DNA from: Archivesica marissinica | Lineage: Eukaryota > Mollusca > Bivalvia > Venerida > Vesicomyidae | Assembly (NCBI GenBank): GCA_014843695.1 | Contig: CM026400.1 | Coordinates: 34,924,435-34,988,434, forward strand | Direction of reading: 5' to 3' | Length of the DNA: 64,000 bases | In this document: positions 53,746-64,000 of the stretch, piece by piece | Numbering within the stretch: position 1 is the first letter of the stretch | How the letters are laid out: each line of letters starts with the position of its first letter | The notes under the pieces: generated by a model | Database searches by the model: none | The model's input: only the letters and a program-made list of their open reading frames with translations | What the model was told of the DNA's origin: nothing | Made by a program: the position numbers and the translations under genes

Positions 53746-53850
53746 GGAAAATTTTGCTTCTGGCTATAATTATATTCTTAGTGCAAGTTATGTTAAATAA
53801 GACGTGAGATGTGACTTATGACAGAGAATACAATTACAATGTGCATTCAA

Positions 53851-54091
53851 TTAACCCATTCAACCCCAAGTAACTGACATGGACGGGTGCATGATATTTT
53901 AAGACCAATAAATTAATAAGAAAATTACATTTGGACCAGTTCATTATCAAAATGGGTAATTTTTGTCTAAAAATAGTAATATTACTGGCAAAAAGTGCAG
54001 ATCCTGATGAGACAGCTCGTCATGAGCCGGCTCATCTGGATCTACACTTTTTATAAGCCTATTGAGAGGCCTGTGGTGTTGAAAGGGTTAA
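53851..54091 (+). mobile_element. M2 MITE with TTAA ends
   Basis: TTAACCCATTCAACCCCAAG to GTGTTGAAAGGGTTAA. Same interior and hairpin as the copy at 53347, which lies only 260 bp upstream. Its right end is the seed of the adjoining 81-bp tandem repeat. Confidence 0.88.
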
Positions 54092-54251
54092 AGAACAACT
54101 TACGGTCGCTGACTTGAATATCACTGTAACCTATAATCACTATTGAGAGGCCTGTGGTGTTGAAAGGGTTAAAGAACAACTTACGGTCGCTGACTTGAAT
54201 ATCACTGTAACCTATAATCACTATTGAGAGGCCTGTGGTGTTGAAAGGGTT
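54064..54251. repeat. 81-bp tandem repeat, chimeric MITE/SINE unit
   Basis: GAGAGGCCTGTGGTGTTGAA starts at 54064, 54145 and 54226, giving 81 bp and about 2.3 copies. The first part is the right end of M2; the second, ACGGTCGCTGACTTGAATAT plus CACTGTAACCTATAATCACT, is a SINE-A head fragment. Confidence 0.9.
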
Positions 54252-54432
54252 AATGTTGTGAATATTATTGTTATCGTGTATTTTTTTATCCATTGGGCTT
54301 TCATGTATCCTGATATATATGTGGTGAACAAAAGATTGGGCGTAGCTTCAGTGGGTCCATCTATATGTTGTCCACTATAGGTATTTCATAGCCTGCCATA
54401 GTAATGGGTCTGTCTGTAGGTCCCACATAGCC

Positions 54433-57400
54433 CAACAACATCCACGTAGATACACAACATAAATACACAACAACATCCACGTAGATACACAACATAAATA
54501 CACAACAACATCCACGTAAATACACAACAACATCCAAGTAGATACACAACAACATCCACGTAAATACACAACATAAATACACAACAACATCCACGTAGAT
54601 ACACAACAACATCCACGTAGATACACAACATAAATACACAACAACATCCACGTAGATACACAACAACGTCCACGTAGATACACAACAACATCCACGTAAA
54701 TACACAACAACATCCATGTAAATACACAACAACATCCACGTAGATACACAACATAAATACACAACAACATCCACGTAGATACACATCAACATCCACGTAG
54801 ATACACAACAACATCCACATAAATACACAACAACATCCACGTAGATACACAACATAAATACACAACAACATCCACGTAGATACACAGCAACATCCACGTA
54901 GATACACAACAACATCCACATAGATACACAACAACATCCACGTAGATACACAGCAACATCCACATAGATACACAACAACATCCACGTAGATACACAACAA
55001 CATCCACGTAAATACACAACAACATCCACATAGATACACAACAACATCCACGTAGATACACAACAACATCCACGTAAATACACAACAACATCCACGTAGA
55101 TACACAACAACATCCACGTAAATACACAACAACATCCACGTAGATACACAACAACATCCACATAAATACACAACAACATCCACATAAATACACAACAACA
55201 TCCACGTAAATATACAACAACATCCACGTAAATACACAACAACATCCACATAAATACACAACAACATCCACATAAATACACAACATCCACATAAATACAC
55301 AACAACATCCACGTAAATACACAACAACATCCACGTAGATACACAACAACATCCACGTAAATACACAACATCCACGTAAATACACAACAACATCCACGTA
55401 AATACACAACAACATCCACGTAGATACACATCAACATCCACATAAATACACAACATCCACGTAAATACACAACAACATCCACGTAAATACACAACAACAT
55501 CCACGTAAATACACAACATCCACGTAAATACACAACAACATCCACGTAAATACACAACAACATCCACGTAGATACACAACAACATCCACATAAATACACA
55601 ACAACATCCACGTAAATACACAACAACATCCACGTAAATACACAACAACATCCACGTAAATACACAACAACATCCACGTAAATACACAACAACATCCACG
55701 TAAATACACAACAACATCCACGTAGATACACAACAACATCCACATAGATACACAACAACATCCACGTAGATACACAATGTAAATACACGGCAACATCCAC
55801 GTAGATACACAACAACATCCACGTAAATACACAACAGCATCCACGTAGATACACAACAACATCCACGTAAATACACAACAACATCCACGTAAATACACAA
55901 CAACATCCACATAGATACACAACAACGTCCACGTAGATACACAACAACATCCACGTAGATACACAACAACATCCACGTAGATACACAACAACATCCACGT
56001 AAATACACAATGTAAATATACAACAACATCCACGTAAATACACAACAACATCCACGTAGATACACAACAACATCCACGTAGATACACAACAACATCCACG
56101 TAAATACACAACAACATCCACGTAAATACACAACAACATCCACGTAAATACACAACAACATCCACATAGATACACACCAACATCCACGTAAATACACAAC
56201 GTAAATACACAACAACATCCACATAAATACACAACAACATCCACGTAAATACACAACAACATCCACGTAAATACACAACAACATCCACGTAGATACACAA
56301 CAACATCCACATAAATACACAACAACATCCACGTAGATACACAACAACATCCACGTAAATACACAACAACATCCACGTAAATACACAACAACATCCACGT
56401 AAATACACAACGTAAATATACAACAACATCCACGTAAATACACAACAACATCCACATAGATACACAACAATATCCACGTAGATACACAACAACATCCACG
56501 TAAATACACAACAACATCCACGTAATACACAACAACATCCACGTAAATACACAACAACATCCACGTAAATACACAACAACATCCACGTAAATACACAACG
56601 TAAATATACAACAACATCCACATAAATACACAACAACATCCACGTAGATACACAACAACATCCACGTAGATACACAACAACATCCACGTAAATACACAAC
56701 AACATCCACGTAGATACACAACAACATCCACATAGATACACAACAACATCCACATAAATACACAACGTAGATACACAACAACATCCACGTAAATACACAA
56801 CAACATCCACGTAAATACACAACGTAAATATACAACAACATTACGCAAATACACAACATCCACGTAGATACACAACAACATCCACGTAGATACACAACAA
56901 CATCCACATAAATACACAACAACATCCACGTAAATACACAACGTAAATATACAACAACATCCACGTAAATACACAACAACATCCACGTAGATACACAACA
57001 ACATCCATGTAGATACACAACAACATCCACATAGATACACAACAACATCCACGTAGATACACAACAACATCCACATAAATACACAACAACATCCACGTAG
57101 ATACACAACAACATCCACGTAGATACACAACAACATCCACGTAAATACACAACATCCACGTAGATACACAACAACATCCACATAGATACACAACAACATC
57201 CACGTAGATACACAACAACATCCACGTAAATACACAACAACATCCACGTAAATACACAACAACATCCACATAGATACACAACAACATCCACGTAAATACA
57301 CAACAACATCCACATAGATACACAACAACATCCACGTAAATACACAACAACATCCACATAGATACACAACAACATCCACGTAAATACACAACAACATCCA

Positions 57401-59828
57401 CATAAATACACAACAACATCCACGTAGATACACAACAACATCCACGTAAATACACAATGTAAATACACAACAACATCCACATAAATACACAACAACATCC
57501 ACGTAAATACACAACAACATCCACATAAATACACAACAACATCCACGTAGATACACAACAACATCCACGTAAATACACAACAACATCCACGTAAATACAC
57601 AACAACATCCACGTAAATACACAACAACATCCACGTAGATACACAACAACATCCACGTAGATACACAACGTAAATACACGGCAACATCCACGTAGATACA
57701 CAACAACATCCACGTAAATACACAACAACATCCACGTAAATACACAACAACATCCACGTAAATACACAACAACATCCACGTAAATACACAACAACATCCA
57801 CAAAAATACACAACAACATCCACGTAAATACACAACGTAAATACACAACAACATCCACATAAATACACAACAACATCCACATAAATACACAACAACATCC
57901 ACATAGATACACAACAACATCCACATAAATACACAACAACATCCACGTAGATACACAACGTAAATACACAACAACATCCACATAAATACACAACAACATC
58001 CACATAAATACACAACAACATCCACGTAAATACACAACGTAAATACACAACAACATCCACATAAATACACAACAACATCCACATAAATACACAACAACAT
58101 CCACGTAGATACACAACAACATCCACATAAATACACAACAACATCCACGTAGATACACAACAACATCCACATAGATACACAACAACATCCACATAGATAC
58201 ACAACAACATCCACATAAATACACAACAACATCCACGTAAATACACAACAACATCCACGTAAATACACAACAACATCCATGTAAATACACAACAACATCC
58301 ACGTAAATACACAACAACATCCACATAGATACACAACAACATCCACATATATACACAACAACATCCACATAGATACACAACAACATCCACATAGATACAC
58401 AACAACATCCACATAGATACACAACAACATCCACGTAAATACACAACAACATCCACATAGTACACAACAACATCCACATATATACACAACAACATCCACA
58501 TAGATACACAACATATAATACACAAAACATCCACATAGATACACAACAACATCCACATAGATACACAACAACATCCACGTAAATACACAACATGTAAATA
58601 CACAACAACATCCACATAGATACACAACAACATCCACATATATACACAACAACATCCACATAGATACACAACAACATCCACATAGATACACAACAACATC
58701 CACGTAAATACACAACGTAAATACACAACAACATCCACATAGATACACAACAACATCTACATAGATACACAACAACATCCACGTAAATACACAACGTAAA
58801 TACACAACAACATCCACATAGATACACAACAACATCCACATAGATACACAACAACATCCACGTAAATACACAATGTAAATACACAACAACATCCACATAG
58901 ATACACAACAACATCCACATAGATACACAACAACATCCACGTAAATACACAACGTAAATACACAACAACATCCACGTAAATACGCAACAACATCCACGTA
59001 AATACACAACAACATCCACGTAGATACACAACAACATCCACGTAAATACACAACAACATCCACGTAGATACACAACAACATCCACGTAAATACACAACAA
59101 CATCCACGTAGATACACAACAACATCCATGTAGATACACAACAACATCCAGGTAAATACACAACAACATCCACGTAAATATACAACAACATCCACGTAAA
59201 TACACAACGTAAATACACAACAACATCCACATAAATACACAACAACATCCACGTAAATACACAACGTAAATACACAACAACATCCACGTAGATACACAAC
59301 AACATCCACGTAAATACACAACAACATCCACGTAAATACACAACAACATCCACGTAAATACACAACAACATCCACATAAATACACAACAACATCCACGTA
59401 AATACACAACGTAAATACACAACAACATCCACGTAGATACACAACATCATGTAAATACACAACAACATCCACGTAAATACACAACAACATCCACGTAAAT
59501 ACACACACATCCACATAAATACACAACAACATCCACGTAAATACACAACGTAAATACACAACAACATCCACATAAATACACAACAACATCCACGTAAATA
59601 CACAACGTAAATACACAACAACATCCACATAAATACACAACGTAAATACACAACAACATCCACATAAATACACAACGTAAATACACAACAACATCCACGT
59701 AAATACACAACGTAAATACACAGCAACATCCACGTAAATACACAACGTAAATACACAGCAACATCCACGTAAATACACAACATAAATACACAACAACATC
59801 CACATAAATACACAACGTAAATACACAT
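54433..59828. repeat. 22-bp tandem repeat, 5.4 kb, about 240 copies
   Basis: Unit CATCCACGTAAATACACAAC plus AA; checked spacing 54509, 54531, 54553. Frequent variants are GTAGATAC for GTAAATAC and CACATAAATAC for CACGTAAATAC. A 13-bp deletion form lacking CAACATCCA (CGTAAATACACAA) recurs. The minus strand of the unit has no stop in any frame, so an 1821-codon frame and several others traverse the array. Confidence 0.97.
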
Positions 59829-60081
59829 GTCATTCGCTACTTTTAAAAGTGAAGAGGGATTAGAATCTTTAACTATGTAACTTTCCCCCAATCCTAACTA
59901 CCCCAGTATGCTGTTGCAACTATTCATGTGTTATGTACCATTCTTGAATAAAATATTGTTTAAACTAAAAGTGAAACAAATATTAAAACGTAAAACGTCT
60001 TAAGCCAGAAAATCAGCCCGGGAAGGCACCCGGGGTCTTATCTTCCACAAATAACAGCTGGGAAGTCGCCATATGACCTAA

Positions 60082-60331
60082 CGGATTTGCAGTCCAGTGG
60101 TTAACACGCTGCACTGGTAATACAGGGATTGCAGGTTCGATCCCCCATCTGACCCTAATAAAATTAACAGTCTTTCAGATGGGACTTTAAACCGAGATCT
60201 CATATCAAAAAACCAGAGGAGACTGGAATGGGTCTCTGTCTGTATCATTGTTCTATCCTCCAAAATCTTTTCAGGAGGTGTCGCTCATATGGGCAACCGA
60301 TAGCGACCATAAATAAACTTAAAACACCCAC
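60082..60331 (+). mobile_element. SINE-D with 11-bp target duplication
   Basis: CGGATTTGCAGTCCAGTGGT head, GGTTCGATCCC B box, AACAGTCTTTCAGATGGGAC body and GCGACCATAAATAAACTTAA end. Flanked by ATATGACCTAA at 60071-60081 and 60332-60342, a perfect 11-bp repeat. The anticodon position reads GGT (Thr-type) here but GAT in the copy at 20351. A short internal deletion removes the GTGCTGTACACCGTGCACG part. Confidence 0.93.
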
Positions 60332-60342
60332 ATATGACCTAA

Positions 60343-60818
60343 GCTGGTGACAGGACTAGACCCCACAAACAAAAACAAAACTGAATCGTGATTTTGGAAA
60401 GTAAATACCGTATGTAAATCAGCATGATGCACACACTTAAGAATATCCTCAGATTTCCTAGATTTAGATTGTTGGTGGCCTACATTAACTAACGTGTATA
60501 AATATCCGACTTACCCTGCCCGAGGGTTTGTTCCGATATTACAGAATTTATTGATGTCTGTTAAATAGAAAAATTGTTTCATGGTCACAATCAGGCTTTT
60601 GATGTTTGCTAAAAAGAAAAATTGTTTCATGGTCACAATTGGGCTTTTGATGTAAAAACAAACCTTCATCTGTTACTTCTTTCGAAAATAGCTGAAAACA
60701 AAGGAACCATATTGCCACCTCTCATTACATACAGGTGTGTGTGTGGGGGGGGGGGGAGCTTGTGGTGGTGTTCAGGATCTGGGAGGCATTTTAAATATTT
60801 ATGTCGAACAACATAACA
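60343..60818. other. Unique spacer with G run and short duplication
   Basis: TTGTTTCATGGTCACAAT occurs twice (about 60575 and 60624). A GT tract followed by a run of 13 G lies at about 60726-60748. No gene recognised. Confidence 0.45.
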
Positions 60819-61050
60819 TTGACTTGTATACCACTGTAACCTATGATCACTGATGGTCACGGGTTCGAACCCCGCTCAGGCTGTGTCTCATTTATATGAA
60901 AAAGTTGGCATTTTCTTACGGAGGTTGGTGCACCCAAGTACTGGTTAACCGCTGGAGCCTGCCCAGGAAAGGTGTTGTTAGGTAAACTGCCCGCCGGCGA
61001 TATAGCCCAAAATGGTGCTGATGCAGGCGTAAATCCCGAAATATAACAAT
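60819..61050 (+). mobile_element. SINE-A, 5'-truncated
   Basis: Begins within the head at TTGACTTGTATACCACTGTA and keeps the B box GGGTTCGAACC, body GGTGCACCCAAGTACTGG and CTGCCCGCCGGCGATATAG, and tail ATATAACAATA. The A box is absent, as expected for 5' truncation. Confidence 0.85.
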
Positions 61051-61459
61051 ACTACAAAATAACATGTTATAATGTACATGTAATCGATTACAGGAGCCGG
61101 GAATGCTGTCGATAACCAACCCATAATGCATTGCATACATAATTATTATCTCTTCTCTGAGGGAATGCCCCCTATGAGATATTTATTACTTGACCAAAAA
61201 TGCAATTATTCCCCCCTTGAGAAGCCTGTTTCTGTCTGTGGTAGCTATTGATGTTTAAGATATCACCTTTGGTATGAGAATGGTCCCCCTTGGGCTCTGT
61301 ATATATGGTGCACCTGACTGTATAATGGCATTGATTCTCATTGTTGTTGTGGTATTTATTATTTACCAATGAATATATAATGAAACTCTCAAGCCGACAC
61401 AGCTGGTGCTGTAGCAGGTTCTTGCCATATTGTGTAATAATCTCTTTATTTCAATATAT
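61051..61459. other. Unique spacer, nothing recognised
   Basis: No array, TE or coding sequence I can support. A palindrome TGTAATCGATTACA lies near 61078. Confidence 0.4.
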
Positions 61460-62345
61460 ATTAGTTTGAATCTGTAATGATATTTGTTTGAATCTGTAAT
61501 AATGTTGGTTTGAATCTGTAATATTTGTTTGAATCTGTAATAATATGTTGTTATATTGGTTTTGAATCTGTAATAATCTGTTATATTGGTTTGAATCTGT
61601 AATAATCTGTTATATTGGTTTGAATCTGTAATAATCTGTTATATTGGTTTGAATCTGTAATATTGTGTTGTTATATTGGTTTGAATCTGTAATAATATGT
61701 TGTTATATTGGTTTGAATCTGTAATAATCTGTAATATTTGTTTGAATCTCTAATAATATGTTGTTATATTGGTCTTGAATCTGTAATAATGTGTTGTTAT
61801 ATTGGTCTTGAATCTGTAATAATGTGTTGTTATATTGGTCTTGAATCTGTAATAATGTGTTGTTATATTGGTCTTGAATCTGTAATAATGTGTTGTTATA
61901 TTGGTCTTGAATCTGTAATAATCTGTTATATTGGTTTGAATCTGTAATAATGTGTTGTTATATTGGTCTTGAATCTGTAATAATGTGTTGTTATATTGGT
62001 TTGAATCTGTAATAATGTGTTGTTATATTGGTTTGAATCTGTAATAATATGTTGTTATATTGGTCTTGAATCTGTAATAATATGTTGTTATATTGGTTTG
62101 AATCTGTAATAATGTGTTGTTATATTGGTTTGAATCTGTAATAATGTGTTGTTATATTGGTTTGAATCTGTAATAATGTGTTGTTATATTGGTTTGAATC
62201 TGTAATAATATGTTGTTATATTGGTTTGAATCTGTAATAATATGTTGTTATATTGGTTTTGAATCTGTAATATTGTGTTGTTATATTGGTTTTGAATCTG
62301 TAATAACCTGTTATTAACCTGTTCAATCTGTAATAATCTGTTACT
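61460..62345. repeat. 32-bp tandem repeat, about 27 copies
   Basis: Core GTTATATTGGTTTGAATCTG plus TAATAATGTGTT. Left units are shorter (21-27 bp) because GTGTTGTTA is missing. TTGGTCTTGAATC variants cluster at 61770-61920. Confidence 0.93.
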
Positions 62346-62458
62346 ATGTCGGTTGACTTACACAGATTGTGCCAAGAATAATACTTTAATACAGCTGTAG
62401 AAATCATGTAGATTAATGGTTTATGATAATGCTGTTTTATCCATGTTGTATCAACAGC

Positions 62459-62702
62459 TTAACCCTTTCAACACCACAGACCTCTAAATTGGCTTACAAA
62501 AAAGTGTAGATCCAGATGAGCCGGCTCGTGACGAGCCGTCTCATCAGGATCTGCACTTTTTTTAAGTAATATAACTATTTTTAGAAATTTGTTTACCCAT
62601 TTTGATAAATGAACTGATCCAAATGTAATTTTGTTATTAATTTATTGGTCTAAAAATATCATGGACCAGTCCATGTCAGTTACTTGGTGTTGAAAGGGTT
62701 AA
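62459..62702 (-). mobile_element. M2 MITE, perfect inverted ends
   Basis: TTAACCCTTTCAACACCA at the left and its exact reverse complement at the right, both including the TTAA target. It lies in the opposite orientation to the other three M2 copies. Hairpin arms AAAAAGTGTAGATCCAGATG and CATCAGGATCTGCACTTTTT are at 62500-62561. Confidence 0.92.
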
Positions 62703-62836
62703 GCAACACCTTGCCCATTGGATCAATGGTCACTACTGCAGTAGTTGAGAACGTAAGATGCTTGTCCATTTTGTGATATTGCTAGTTTTCCCATATTGTA
62801 TTGATCAAGGGCTTAGTAGTAAGCCTTACGCGACAC

Positions 62837-63096
62837 CTTGCACTGGATCAATGGTCCAGTGGTTAAGATGCTGGACTTGTAATTCTTGACTTGTAATCCT
62901 GGGGGTTGTAGGTTCGATTCTCATACGAAAATGACTAATCTCTTCAGGAGGCGTCGTTCATGTATGCAACACCAGGGAGCAGATGATACCCACTCAAGAA
63001 TCTCCGCTGGATCTTTTACGTGCACTGTGTATATATAGCACTGATGGGAGACCTCGGTTTGAAGTCGCATACAAACAACTGCTGTATTAATCAATT
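62837..63096 (+). mobile_element. Rearranged SINE-D-like element
   Basis: Head GGATCAATGGTCCAGTGGTT with an anticodon arm duplicated in part (ACTTGTAAT twice, about 62874-62900) and B box GGTTCGATTCTC. The following ATGACTAATCTCTTCAGGAG is SINE-D in forward sense, but CGCTGGATCTTTTACGTGCA and GGGAGACCTCGGTTTGAAGT are SINE-D body in reverse sense. A head fragment, CACCTTGCCCATTGGATCAA, also occurs at about 62708. Confidence 0.7.
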
Positions 63097-63103
63097 TAGT
63101 ATA

Positions 63104-64000
63104 CAGTCGAACCGGTCACCTCCATTAATACAGTCAAACCTGTGTTATCCATTGATACAGTGAAACCTATGTTAGTTTGTGTTAGTTGTAGTTTGTGTTA
63201 GTTCTCACCTCTATTCACCTATATTAATACAGTCAAACCCGTGTTAGTGGTCACCTCCATTAATACAGTCAAACCTGTGTTAGTGGTCACCTCTATTAAT
63301 ACAGTCAAACCTGTGTTAGTGTTCACCTCCATTAATACAGTCAAACCCGTGTTAGTGGTCACCTCCATTAATACAGTCAAATCTGTGTTATCCATTGATA
63401 CAGTCAAACCTGTTAGTTTGTGTAAGTTGTCACCTCTATTCACCTATATTAATACAGTCAAACCCGCGTTAGTGGTCACCTCCATTAATATAGTCAAACC
63501 TGTGTTAGTGGTCACCTCCATTAATATAGTCAAACATGTGTTAGTGGTCACCTCCATTAATACAGTCAAACCTGTGTTAGTGTTCACCTCCATTAATACA
63601 GTCAAACCCGTGTTAGTGGTCACCTCCATTAATAGTCAAACCCGTGTTAGTGGTCACCTCCATTAATACAGTCAAACCTGTGTTCGTGGTCACCTCTATT
63701 AATACAGTCAAACTCGTGTTAGTGGTCACCTATTATACAGTCAAACCTGTGTTAGTTGTCACCTCTATTAATACAGTCAAACCTGTGTTAGTGGTCACCT
63801 CTATTAATACAGTCAAACATGTGTTAGTGGTCACCTCTATTAATACAGTCAAACCTGTGTTAGTGGTCACCTCTATTAATACAGTCAAACCTGTGTTAGT
63901 GGTCACCTCCATTAATACAGTCAAAACTGTATTAATGGTCACCTCCATTAATACAGTCAAACCCGTGTTAGTGGTCACCTCCATTAATACAGTCAAACCT
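63104..64000. repeat. 36-bp tandem repeat from M1 MITE end, open at window edge
   Basis: Unit TACAGTCAAACCTGTGTTAG plus TGGTCACCTCCATTAA, about 24 copies and continuing beyond 64000. It equals the right terminal 36 bp of the M1 copy at 24164-24330. Shortened units occur near 63145, 63393, 63632 and 63730. Open frames through it on both strands are artefacts. Confidence 0.95.

Noticed and set aside
54361..59826. Open frame of 1821 codons, Cys-rich, on the minus strand
   Set aside because: It is a reading of a stop-free 22-bp tandem repeat; the same peptide pattern appears in all three frames and there is no non-repetitive domain.

Overview
This window looks like animal nuclear DNA, most likely from a lophotrochozoan and probably a bivalve mollusc. 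The reasons are an intronless class A GPCR gene, several tRNA-derived SINE families with target-site duplications, TTAA-flanked and TA-flanked MITEs, AT-rich spacers and no bacterial-style gene packing. The species-level guess is inference. Roughly half of the window (about 33 kb by adding up array lengths) is tandem repeat, in about thirty separate arrays with units of 14 to 81 bp plus a few longer decayed ones.

Layout. 0-5 kb: 45-bp, 51-bp and 36-bp arrays, two tRNA(Ser/Leu)-headed SINEs, one tRNA(Glu)-headed SINE and two palindromic MITEs. 5-9.7 kb: 34-bp, 37-bp and 29-bp arrays. 9.7-11.2 kb: unique AT-rich DNA. 11.2-16 kb: 43-, 51-, 37- and 23-bp arrays, the last split by a SINE inserted into another SINE. 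16-24.5 kb: the least repetitive part, with SINEs, small TA-flanked MITEs, one weak candidate exon and a 53-bp array. 24.7-31 kb: 30-, 62-, 41- and 64/26-bp arrays. 31.4-37.4 kb: two large 14-bp arrays. 37.5-43.8 kb: a MITE with an internal triplication and 22-, 31-, 20- and 30-bp arrays. 44.3-46.0 kb: a decayed 91-bp repeat followed by the only convincing complete gene, an orphan-type GPCR (45021-46016, +). 46-54 kb: MITEs, SINEs, a 1.25-kb inverted-repeat cassette carrying a SAP-domain exon, a hAT-like element with an 8-bp target duplication, and 16-, 27- and 32-bp arrays. 54.4-59.8 kb: a 5.4-kb array of a 22-bp unit. 60-64 kb: SINEs, a MITE, a 32-bp array and a 36-bp array that runs off the window end.

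The main theme is that mobile-element ends seed minisatellites. The 36-bp array at the right edge is made of the terminal 36 bp of a MITE present at 24164-24330. The 53-bp array at 22838-23369 is the 3' end of a dispersed element whose other copy (50544-50825) has a single unit. The 37-bp array at 6.8-9.25 kb is the hairpin arm of a TTAA-flanked MITE. An 81-bp array at 54.1 kb joins a MITE end to a piece of SINE head. In three places a young homogeneous short-unit array sits against older decayed repeats that contain the same short unit.

Names SINE-A to SINE-E, MITE families M1 to M5 and dispersed repeats DR1 and DR2 are local labels used only here. Long open frames inside arrays (up to 1821 codons) are by-products of stop-free units and are not annotated as genes.
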